Assembly: GCA_020854015.1 (NCBI GenBank)
Contig: JADZGG010000122.1
Location: 1-12,594, forward strand
DNA length: 12,594 bases
DNA from: Flavobacteriales bacterium
GTDB lineage: Bacteria > Bacteroidota > Bacteroidia > Flavobacteriales_F > PHOS-HE28
Reading direction: 5' to 3'
Shown here: positions 1-6,012 of the stretch, one piece after another
How the letters are laid out: each line of letters begins with the position of its first letter
How positions within the stretch are numbered: the first letter of the stretch is position 1
Notes under the pieces: model-generated
What the model saw: only the letters and a program-made list of their open reading frames with translations
The model's database searches: none
What the model was told of the DNA's origin: nothing
Made by a program: the position numbers and the translations under genes

Positions 1-916
1 CACCGAACTCCAACTTCCCTTCGGCCTTCAGCAGCACGGCGCGCCACACGATGAAGACCACCACGCCGAACATGCAGAAGATGATGAAGCTGACGAAGCC
101 CCCGCGCCAGCGTGCGCTCAAGATGGCCAGGTCACGGGCTTTGCGCACACCGTCCGCGTAGCGTTTCGCTTCCCAGCGTTCGTTGGCGAAGGCCTTCACG
201 TTCTGGATGCCCTGGAGCGTTTCGTCCACGATCACGTTGGTGTCGGCGATGCGGTCCTGCACCTGCTTGCTCAGCTTCTGGATGTAACGCCCGAAGACCA
301 CGGCCACCAAGGCGACCACGGGCAGTGTGGCCAGCATGGTCAGCGTCAGTTCACCGCTCACACGCACCAGCACGAACAGGCCAAGGCCGATCACCACGAA
401 CTGGCGTAGGAACTCCGCGAGCACGGTGGTCAGCCCTTCCTGCAGCAAGGCCACATCGGCGCTGATGCGGCTGTTCAGCTCACCAACGCGGCGGGTCGCG
501 AAGAAGGCCATAGGCAGCGTGAGCAGGTGGCGGTAGGTGTCGTTGCGCAGGTCGGCCAGGGCGTTCTCGCTTACCAGCCCGAAGGTGTAGATGCGGAAGA
601 AGCCGAAGAGGGCCTGTGCTGCGAAGACCAGCAAAAGGATCTTCGCGATGGAGTGGATGTTCGCGAGGTCCGTGAGCGGCGCATCCAGGAAGCTGGTGAT
701 CGGCCGGGCATCCACCAACTTGCCCAGCAGCATGGGGAAGGCCAGGCTCAGCAGGCTCGTGAACAGCAGGAACACCAGCCCCAGGCCGAAGGTCCAGCGG
801 TAGGGCTTCAGGTAGCGGAACAGGCGCGCGGCCTTTCGCAGGGTGGCCTTGTCCAGCTTCGCCGGCTTGGCGCCGTCATCGTCAATGGGGCGGGATCGTC
901 CGCGTCGGCTGGCCAT
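1..916 (-). CDS. ABC exporter, N-terminal transmembrane part (partial, MsbA-like)
   Basis: The gene starts with ATG at 916 and runs off the left edge after 305 codons, so the stop and the ATP-binding domain are outside the window. What is visible is a type-1 ABC exporter membrane domain. A charged N-terminus (residues 1-40) is followed by hydrophobic segments near residues 43-65, 92-115, 168-186, 190-209 and 274-296. The loop around residues 127-153 (TYRHLLTLPMAFFATRRVGE) has the usual form of the first intracellular coupling region, and residues 228-247 (DETLQGIQNVKAF) match the second. Such half-transporters dimerise in the inner membrane and export lipids, lipid A precursors or drugs; the substrate cannot be read here. 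It lies 54 bp downstream of the SRPBCC gene with its own candidate promoter in the gap. The family is certain; a lipid-flippase role is only plausible. It is far from the NRPS genes, and nothing ties it to them. Confidence 0.9.
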   Translation of the reverse strand, partial: MASRRGRSRPIDDDGAKPAKLDKATLRKAARLFRYLKPYRWTFGLGLVFLLFTSLLSLAFPMLLGKLVDARPITSFLDAPLTDLANIHSIAKILLLVFAAQALFGFFRIYTFGLVSENALADLRNDTYRHLLTLPMAFFATRRVGELNSRISADVALLQEGLTTVLAEFLRQFVVIGLGLFVLVRVSGELTLTMLATLPVVALVAVVFGRYIQKLSKQVQDRIADTNVIVDETLQGIQNVKAFANERWEAKRYADGVRKARDLAILSARWRGGFVSFIIFCMFGVVVFIVWRAVLLKAEGKLEFG

Positions 917-928
917 GGGTTCGTGGCG

Positions 929-959
929 CAAAGATGGCCCCGCACCGCGTCACTGGAAC
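929..959 (-). promoter_or_regulatory. Candidate Bacteroidota-type promoter for the ABC exporter gene
   Basis: On the minus strand the gap between the SRPBCC stop and the exporter ATG carries CATCTTTG (929-936), one mismatch from the Bacteroidota -7 element TAnnTTTG. A partial -33 element, GTTC (956-959), lies 19 bp upstream, which is the expected spacing. The -7 box ends 12 nt before the ATG at 916, which would give a very short leader. The -33 half is weak, so this is a candidate only; read-through from pyrE and the SRPBCC gene is also possible. Confidence 0.4.
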
Positions 960-970
960 GTCAGGAAGGA

Positions 971-1378
971 TCAAGCCGCACTATGCACCGCCACCATCTT
1001 ATCCGCGATGTGGTCGAAGAGGTGCTTCAGCGGGCTTTCCACCATCATCTTGATGAAGGGGTTCAGGTCGGCTTCGAACACCTGTCCGGCATGTGTGCTG
1101 TCGCCACGCTCTTCGAGGTTCACGGTCAACGTGAACGGGAAGGGACTGCGCTCACTGCTCACCATGCGCACAACGCTGTTGGGCGTTCCACCGTCCAACT
1201 TCAGGCCAATGGTGGCCGCACCCTGCACCTTGAAACTACAGGAAGTGCCATCGCTCTTCCACTCGCTGATCCGGTCCTGCGGAAGCAGCTGCTGGAAGTT
1301 GTTCATGTCCTGAAGGAACGCGTAGACCTGCGCTGCAGGCTTCGCAATGTCCACCTGCTTGCTTTCAATACGCGTCAT
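971..1378 (-). CDS. SRPBCC (START/Bet v1-like) family protein
   Basis: A 135-residue protein of the SRPBCC helix-grip fold. The N-terminal strand is followed by the typical stretch at residues 11-31 (KPAAQVYAFLQDMNNFQ), in which bounding side chains close a hydrophobic pocket, and by a long C-terminal helix (residues 106-131). The family binds small hydrophobic ligands or acts as a polyketide-cyclase-like fold; no catalytic residue or ligand can be inferred here. The ATG at 1378 overlaps the pyrE stop by 4 nt (ATGA), so it is probably translationally coupled to pyrE. The reading frame stays open further upstream, but that region is pyrE in another frame, and the domain begins right after this ATG. 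From memory, small SRPBCC genes often follow pyrE in Bacteroidota; the reason is unknown. Confidence 0.88.
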   Translation of the reverse strand: MTRIESKQVDIAKPAAQVYAFLQDMNNFQQLLPQDRISEWKSDGTSCSFKVQGAATIGLKLDGGTPNSVVRMVSSERSPFPFTLTVNLEERGDSTHAGQVFEADLNPFIKMMVESPLKHLFDHIADKMVAVHSAA

Positions 1379-2028
1379 GCGGGGGTCTTCTGGTTCCAGT
1401 TCGAAGGATCCTTGCGCCACTCGTTGAGCGAGAGCACATCCTTCTCGGTGATGTAGTTCGAATGCAGGGCCTGCTCCAGCAGGATCGGGTAGTCGGTAAG
1501 GCTTACGAGTTTCACACGAGCCTGCTCGAAGGCCAGCCGTGCCTCTTCGAAGCCGTAGGTGAAGATGCTGACCATGCCCTTCACTTCGCAACCCGCGTCG
1601 CGCAGGGACTGTACGGCGTTCAGGCTGCTGGCACCGGTGCTTACAAGGTCCTCCACCACCACCACGCTGCGGCCAACGGTGAGGTCGCCTTCCACCTGGT
1701 TCTTCATGCCATGCTCCTTGGCGCTGCTGCGCACATAAATGAAGGGCAGACCCAGGTCGTGCGCGACCAATGCGCCGTGCGCAATGCCGCCCGTGGCCAC
1801 ACCGGCCACCATGTCCGGCCTGCCGAACTCGTGGTTGATCACATGCACGAACTGTTGGCGGATGTAGGTCCGCACAGCAGGGTAGGAGAGGGTTTTGCGG
1901 TTGTCGCAGTAGATCGGCGACTTCCAGCCCGAAGCCCACGAGAAGGGCTTGGCGGGACTTAATTTCACGGCCTTGATCTGAAGCAGGAATTCAGCGATCT
2001 TGAGGGCCGGATCCAAGCGGGCGTCCAT
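1375..2028 (-). CDS. pyrE: Orotate phosphoribosyltransferase
   Basis: PyrE converts orotate and PRPP to orotidine 5'-monophosphate in the fifth step of de novo pyrimidine synthesis, in the cytosol as a dimer. The 217-residue length is typical. Residues 29-44 (FSWASGWKSPIYCDNR) form the N-terminal orotate-binding region. Residues 99-107 (VRSSAKEHG) carry the flexible-loop lysine and KxHG motif that contact pyrophosphate. Residues 122-134 (VVVVEDLVSTGAS) are the PRPP-binding signature with its acidic residues. The ATG at 2028 is chosen because homologous sequence starts just after it. That start codon overlaps the divergent NUDIX start in a shared CATG. A TACTTTCG sequence (2033-2040, minus strand), one mismatch from the -7 consensus, sits 4 nt upstream, which suggests a leaderless or nearly leaderless message. 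The gene is coupled downstream to the SRPBCC gene by ATGA. Confidence 0.96.
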   Translation of the reverse strand: MDARLDPALKIAEFLLQIKAVKLSPAKPFSWASGWKSPIYCDNRKTLSYPAVRTYIRQQFVHVINHEFGRPDMVAGVATGGIAHGALVAHDLGLPFIYVRSSAKEHGMKNQVEGDLTVGRSVVVVEDLVSTGASSLNAVQSLRDAGCEVKGMVSIFTYGFEEARLAFEQARVKLVSLTDYPILLEQALHSNYITEKDVLSLNEWRKDPSNWNQKTPA

Positions 2029-2029
2029 G
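2026..2029. other. Shared CATG: overlapping divergent start codons
   Basis: The palindrome CATG holds the ATG of the NUDIX gene on the plus strand (2027-2029) and the ATG of pyrE on the minus strand (2028-2026). There is no intergenic DNA between the two divergent genes, so any promoter for one must lie inside the other's coding sequence. An alternative NUDIX start at 2000 in the same frame would increase the overlap, and its first residues do not look like part of the domain. Confidence 0.8.
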
Positions 2030-2665
2030 CAACGAAAGTACGAGATCCATATCGACGGTCGGCCGCTGCTGATCACTGCAACGGCTGAACTGCCAGCGCC
2101 TGCTGTGAATGTTCTGATGCTGCGGATCGATGACCCGCGTGAAGTAGGGCTGGCCGTGAAGCAGTTCGAGCGCCGGATGGAGCTGGCCGGACTGGTGCTG
2201 CACGGTGCCGATGTGCCCCGGATCTGGAAGGAGTTCCGCTCGCGGTACGTGTTCGTGCAAGCCGCTGGTGGTGCGGTCACTGACGAGCAGGGCCGGTTGC
2301 TCGCCATCCACCGCCTCGGTCGCTGGGACCTGCCCAAAGGCAAGGTGGAGAAGGGCGAGGAAATTCCCGTAGCCGCCGTCCGTGAGGTACAGGAGGAATG
2401 CGGACTGCAACAGGTCACGCTGGGCGAGTCCCTCTGCCACACCTGGCACACCTACGAGCGCAAGGGTGAACTGCACCTCAAGCGCACGGATTGGTTCCTG
2501 ATGCAGGCATCTTCCAAGGAAGCCCTCGTTCCACAGACCAATGAGGACATTACCGAAGTGCGTTGGCTGAACGCAGCTGAAGTGGAACGGTTGAAATCGG
2601 AGACCTACCCCTCGCTCCTTAGCGTTGTGGAGGCTTGGGAGGCTGCTGCTCGTTCCCGAACTTGA
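2027..2665 (+). CDS. NUDIX hydrolase
   Basis: A 212-residue protein with a complete Nudix box at residues 105-127 (pattern G-x5-E-x7-REVxEExGL; Gly105, Glu111, Arg119, Glu120, Glu123, Glu124). This motif binds divalent metal and hydrolyses a nucleoside diphosphate linked to another group. The domain starts around residue 73 (RYVFVQAAGGAVTD) with the motif LPKGKVEKGE typical of diphosphate-type substrates. The first 70 residues form a separate N-terminal segment, seen in Bacteroidota members of the family, of unknown role. The substrate cannot be predicted. ATG 2027 is preferred over an in-frame start 27 nt upstream because the intervening codons lie inside pyrE and look unrelated. Divergent from pyrE with overlapping start codons. 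The 3' end overlaps the convergent TlpA-like gene by 47 nt. Confidence 0.93.
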   Translation: MQRKYEIHIDGRPLLITATAELPAPAVNVLMLRIDDPREVGLAVKQFERRMELAGLVLHGADVPRIWKEFRSRYVFVQAAGGAVTDEQGRLLAIHRLGRWDLPKGKVEKGEEIPVAAVREVQEECGLQQVTLGESLCHTWHTYERKGELHLKRTDWFLMQASSKEALVPQTNEDITEVRWLNAAEVERLKSETYPSLLSVVEAWEAAARSRT

Positions 2666-4142
2666 TCTTGTTCTCCTCCTCGGCCGCCAACTTCATGCGG
2701 TACAGGATGGCCTGCATGCCACCGCTAGGCATCGGGGCGGGTGAATGCACGAGGTTCGTGTCGTTCAGCAGCAAGAACTGCGGAAGCGACCGTAGCCGTA
2801 AGGTTTCCATCAGCAGTCCATCGTCCGGTGCGTGCAACCAGGTCCAGTCGCGCTTGGGGTGCAGGCGAAGCGAGGCGCTCAAGGCTTCCTGCCCGGGGTC
2901 CATGCCAATGCCGATGAAGGTGATCAGCTTGTCGTATTCACCGTACAACGATTCCAGCGCGCTCATCTCCACCTCGCAGTAGGTACACCAGGCCGCGGTG
3001 AACGCGATCAGCACGGGGCCTTTCAGCATGCTGTCCAGTTGGACCTCCTCGCCCTTCATGTCGGTCAGGCGGAGCGAAGGCATCCGTGAACCGGGTCGCA
3101 TGGCGGTAAGGTCCCACACCATGTTCTTGGCGATGATGCGATGCTCCAGGTAGGTGGAGCGCGTGGCCAGTTGTTCCAAGGTTCTCAGCACCCCGGCCTT
3201 GTCCAGCACCTTGCCGTTGTATTCGCCGTGCAGCTCGTTCATCACCACCAGTTCGCACAAGCGGTCGTCCGAGGAAAGGAAGTCGTGCGTGGCGAAGACC
3301 TTCTTCACGCTGTCGGCATTACCGATGCTCACTGCGTGCAGCAACTCTGCCTCATGGGACAGGTAGGTGAATCGGATCAAGTGGTCCTCGAAGAGGCTTC
3401 GGAGGAAGCGGACGTACTCGGGGTCATCGTAGCGGACCGGCCGACCTTTCAGATAGCGCTCGTACAATTCCCTGTCGTTGGCACGCGGGCCGAAACGAAG
3501 TCCGGCCACGCCGTATTCCAAGGTGCCCATGAACCACGGGTCGTCCACACCGGCATAGAAGCGCTTCAGTTTCTTCTCGAACGTATCCACCCGCGCCTCG
3601 GACCACGAGGGGTTCACGAAGAGCGTGTTCGGGCGTGCGCTGCTGTCCGGCGGTGGCGTTCCGCCTTTGCGCAACACGTCCACGGCCTGCATGCCCGCGG
3701 CTTGGTCGGTTGCCAGGTCCTCCGCAATGAAGGCATCGAGCCGTTCGTTCAGGTCGCTGGTCAGCGCATTGATGTCCAGCGCCTCCATGTCATTGAACAC
3801 TACTTCCGCTTGCGTGGTGCCTGCGATGCTGCGCGCATTGCCTTGCACCCGTTGGAAGATCAGGTCATAGCGCCCGTCCGGCATCAGGTACAGGTCCGTG
3901 CGGGCCTCGCCGATGCGCAATTGCACGCGGGTGCGGCCGCTCACTTCGGCCCGGATGGAAGCGGAGCCCTGTATATCGGTGCGACCCGTTGCGATCACTT
4001 CGGTGCGCAGCGTGAACAGGTCCATGTAGCGGAACAACACCACCGGTTGGTCGTGGAACTCCGGTGCGGTGATGCGCAAGGAGGCTTCGCCGAACGCAAC
4101 GTGCGTCAGAGCCAATAGAACGAACAGAACGAGTTGCCTCAT
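2619..4142 (-). CDS. Secreted TlpA-like thioredoxin-fold protein
   Basis: A 507-residue exported protein. Residues 1-18 form a signal peptide (MRQLVLFVLLALTHVAFG) with a plausible signal peptidase I site. Residues 20-110 are beta-rich, like the N-terminal domain of Bacteroidota TlpA proteins. The middle (about 115-345) is helical and has no recognised motif. The C-terminal thioredoxin domain (about 350-490) contains the active-site pair WCTYC (Cys386, Cys389) after PVLIAFTAA, and a cis-proline loop (SLPQF, Pro454). The family reduces or shuffles disulfides in the cell envelope. Tyrosine replaces the usual proline before the second cysteine, so redox behaviour may differ from standard TlpA. 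The C-terminus ends in a short Pro- and Gln-rich tail. The ATG at 4142 overlaps the coaD stop by 4 nt (ATGA), making this the last gene of a coupled chain. Confidence 0.85.
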   Translation of the reverse strand: MRQLVLFVLLALTHVAFGEASLRITAPEFHDQPVVLFRYMDLFTLRTEVIATGRTDIQGSASIRAEVSGRTRVQLRIGEARTDLYLMPDGRYDLIFQRVQGNARSIAGTTQAEVVFNDMEALDINALTSDLNERLDAFIAEDLATDQAAGMQAVDVLRKGGTPPPDSSARPNTLFVNPSWSEARVDTFEKKLKRFYAGVDDPWFMGTLEYGVAGLRFGPRANDRELYERYLKGRPVRYDDPEYVRFLRSLFEDHLIRFTYLSHEAELLHAVSIGNADSVKKVFATHDFLSSDDRLCELVVMNELHGEYNGKVLDKAGVLRTLEQLATRSTYLEHRIIAKNMVWDLTAMRPGSRMPSLRLTDMKGEEVQLDSMLKGPVLIAFTAAWCTYCEVEMSALESLYGEYDKLITFIGIGMDPGQEALSASLRLHPKRDWTWLHAPDDGLLMETLRLRSLPQFLLLNDTNLVHSPAPMPSGGMQAILYRMKLAAEEENKIKFGNEQQPPKPPQR

Positions 4143-4600
4143 GGAAGTACCACTGCCTTCGGCACGAACGCGGAAACATCGGCCTTATTGGCGATCAGTT
4201 CGCGCACGATGGTGCTGCTGATGTGGGCGTGTTCAGGCCGCGAAGGCAGGAACAGGGTGTCCACATTGCCGATCACCATGTTCATCAGCGCAATGCTGCG
4301 CTCGTTGCCATGGTCGGTACTGTTGCGCAAGCCGCGGATCACGTAGGTGGCACCGAGGCGTTTGCACAGATCGGCCGTGAGGCCTTCGAAGCCGATCACT
4401 TCCACGATGGGTTGCGCTGCGAAGGTGGCTTTCACCCAGGCCAGCCGCTGCTCCACGGGGAACATGTACTTCTTCGTGGTGTTCACGCCCATGGCCACCA
4501 CCACCTTATCGAACAGGGGCAAGGCGCGCTCCACGATGTTCACGTGCCCGATGGTGATGGGGTCGAACGAACCGGGGAACACGGCGATGCGCTGGCTCAT
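4139..4600 (-). CDS. coaD: Pantetheine-phosphate adenylyltransferase
   Basis: CoaD transfers AMP from ATP to 4'-phosphopantetheine, giving dephospho-CoA, the penultimate step of coenzyme A synthesis in the cytosol. Residues 5-19 (IAVFPGSFDPITIGH) hold the nucleotidyltransferase signature with the T/HxGH motif (16-19). RGLR (89-92) with Glu100 forms part of the ATP site, and ISSTIVRE (128-135) is the second nucleotide-binding motif. The 153 residues are slightly shorter than the usual 160 or so, with a trimmed C-terminus. The stretch after RGLR reads TDHGNE where most family members have an aromatic DFEYE-type sequence; the key Glu is kept. ATG 4600 is chosen because the signature begins immediately after it and it overlaps the rsmD stop by 4 nt (ATGA). 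An upstream in-frame start (4666) would lie inside rsmD and is unlikely. Confidence 0.95.
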   Translation of the reverse strand: MSQRIAVFPGSFDPITIGHVNIVERALPLFDKVVVAMGVNTTKKYMFPVEQRLAWVKATFAAQPIVEVIGFEGLTADLCKRLGATYVIRGLRNSTDHGNERSIALMNMVIGNVDTLFLPSRPEHAHISSTIVRELIANKADVSAFVPKAVVLP

Positions 4601-5148
4601 GGCGTGGCTTTCGGTTTGAAGAAGCTGAAGTTGACGGTGCCGTAGGGTCGGTGTTTCCAGAACCACGGGTCGTTGCTCATGTTCGCTTCTTTGGGATGCT
4701 CGATAATGAGCATGCCTTCCTCGCCCAACAGACCCGCTTCTCGCACCAAGGTAGGGATGCGCTCAATGCCTACAAGCTTGAACGGCGGGTCAGCGAACAC
4801 GATGTCGTAGGTGTTGCGGTGGCTGTTCAAGAAGGTGAACACATCGGCCTTCACCATCTGCCAGTCGGTGATCTCGAGCTTGCGCGCCAGTTCCTGCTGG
4901 TAGCTGAACAACTGGCGGTCCTGGTCCACCGAAAGCACGTTCTCCGCACCGCGGGACAGGAACTCCAACGAGATGTTGCCTGTGCCGGAGAAGAGGTCGA
5001 GCACGCGGATGCCTTCCAGCGGCACGCTGTGGTGCAGGATGTTGAACAGCCCTTCCTTCGCGAAGTCCGTGGTGGGCCGGGCGTCGATGCCTTTGGGCAG
5101 GTCGATGCGCCGCCCTTTGTATTTGCCGCCTACGATGCGCATGAGCAT
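4597..5148 (-). CDS. rsmD: 16S rRNA (guanine(966)-N(2))-methyltransferase
   Basis: RsmD methylates G966 of 16S rRNA on the assembled small subunit, using S-adenosylmethionine. The 183-residue protein has the family N-terminus (MRIVGGKYKGRRI, then RPTTDFAKEGLFNIL around 24-38). The SAM-binding motif I is at 50-58 (LDLFSGTGN) and the catalytic motif IV at 118-123 (FADPPF). The family ordinarily begins MRI, which is residue 3 here, so the true start may be 5142. The ATG at 5148 is listed because a GGA lies 4 nt upstream. The start overlaps the end of the DUF3822-like gene by 19 nt, and the stop overlaps the coaD start by 4 nt. The rsmD-coaD pairing is widespread in bacteria. Confidence 0.95.
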   Translation of the reverse strand: MLMRIVGGKYKGRRIDLPKGIDARPTTDFAKEGLFNILHHSVPLEGIRVLDLFSGTGNISLEFLSRGAENVLSVDQDRQLFSYQQELARKLEITDWQMVKADVFTFLNSHRNTYDIVFADPPFKLVGIERIPTLVREAGLLGEEGMLIIEHPKEANMSNDPWFWKHRPYGTVNFSFFKPKATP

Positions 5149-5927
5149 TGTTCCAACAGGCCCGAGAAGCGCTCCGGTGCGTGCAGCGTAAGTCCGTTCA
5201 CCACTGCGTCCCCTGCGCTGAGCGAGGGGCGCAGGTTGGGCAGGTAATCCCGCAGCAGGTTCGCTTCATTCTCCTCCAAGTGCGTTCCGCCCAGTGCCAC
5301 GGTCACCTCGTTCGGTGCGAGGCCGGTGCGTTCCAAGGCGAAAAGAAGGTAGTACAGGATGTCCTCGGCACTGCGGGCATGGAAGGCGTTGCTCAGGATC
5401 ACACGGCCATCGCGGCCCACGGCCAGGTCCACCCGTTGCGCTGTGCGCAGCACGAGCAGGGCAGGCCCCTCGGTCGCGTGACGGAGGACGCTTCGCACCA
5501 TGAGGCCTTGCAAGGGCATCGGTCGGGCAGCTGGGAAACGCTTCAGCAAGCGGTGCTCGGTGGCTTCGTCATGCAGGTAGATGCAACGGGCCCCCAAGGC
5601 TTCCAAAGGCTCATCACGTAACAGGCCGGTGGGCACCGCGCCATGCACCAGCTTCAGGTGTTGCAGTTCCGTGCCCGGCATCAAGGCGCTCTCAGGTACC
5701 AATGTGCTGATCTCTGGCAGGGCCACGAACGATGTGCGATGCGGACGTACGGGAAGCTCTTCCGTGTCGGGAAGGTCTTCGCCGCTGGCCACATGCAACG
5801 CCACACAGCGACCTGTACTGTGCTCATGCACCGCCCAGCCGGTCAGCGAAGCGCTGGCCCAGATGCTGAGGTGCCAGGCCCGTTCCTTCGAGGGGTCGTA
5901 GCCGGAGCTGGATATGGACGTATGCAT
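5130..5927 (-). CDS. DUF3822-like protein, function unknown
   Basis: A 265-residue soluble protein without a signal peptide or membrane segment. Its position directly upstream of rsmD and coaD, its length and its general pattern match the Bacteroidota family DUF3822, which from memory is usually found in this place. Visible pieces include HLSIWASASLTGWAVHE near the N-terminus, a central block around residues 145-190 (LLVLRTAQRVDLAVGRDGRV), and VTVALGGTHLEEN near residue 220. The strand-turn-strand repeats with small residues would suit an actin/hexokinase-like ATPase fold, but that is inference only. The ATG at 5927 follows the gap shared with the helicase; longer in-frame starts would run into helicase coding DNA. 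The 3' end overlaps rsmD by 19 nt, so it heads the chain. A role in ribosome or envelope biology cannot be claimed from sequence. Confidence 0.75.
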   Translation of the reverse strand: MHTSISSSGYDPSKERAWHLSIWASASLTGWAVHEHSTGRCVALHVASGEDLPDTEELPVRPHRTSFVALPEISTLVPESALMPGTELQHLKLVHGAVPTGLLRDEPLEALGARCIYLHDEATEHRLLKRFPAARPMPLQGLMVRSVLRHATEGPALLVLRTAQRVDLAVGRDGRVILSNAFHARSAEDILYYLLFALERTGLAPNEVTVALGGTHLEENEANLLRDYLPNLRPSLSAGDAVVNGLTLHAPERFSGLLEQCSCAS

Positions 5928-6012
5928 TGGTGCCCCAAAGAAACACGCTCCGCCCGGTCTTCCGTTGTTCCCGGTGTACATTCCACGCGCCGTGATCGAC
6001 GGCCACACCGTC
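5928..6012. promoter_or_regulatory. Divergent promoter region between DUF3822-like gene and helicase
   Basis: This 85-bp gap is one of the largest in the window and must hold promoters for both directions unless they lie inside genes. On the minus strand TTTCTTTG (5936-5943) is one mismatch from the -7 box TAnnTTTG and lies 8 nt before the DUF3822-like ATG; no convincing -33 element was found. On the plus strand TACATTCC (5977-5984) shares only part of the consensus. No operator-like inverted repeat stands out. Confidence 0.3.

Noticed and set aside
1..916. ABC exporter as the dedicated transporter of the NRPS product
   Set aside because: It is more than 6 kb away behind many core genes, not in the same operon, and its type is common in housekeeping roles.
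527..1456. A 309-codon plus-strand frame across the ABC exporter and SRPBCC genes
   Set aside because: Antisense to two well-supported genes, with no domain and a Gln/Glu/His-rich shadow composition.
971..1939. A 322-codon minus-strand frame that would fuse a long N-terminus to the SRPBCC protein
   Set aside because: The N-terminal two thirds are an out-of-frame reading of pyrE; only the part after 1378 is a recognisable domain.
3141..4118. A 325-codon plus-strand frame opposite the TlpA-like gene
   Set aside because: The opposite strand encodes a protein with signal peptide, CxxC and cis-proline features; this frame has none.
5977..5984. TACATTCC as a -7 element for the helicase gene
   Set aside because: Two mismatches in the critical TTTG part and no -33 element at the proper spacing.
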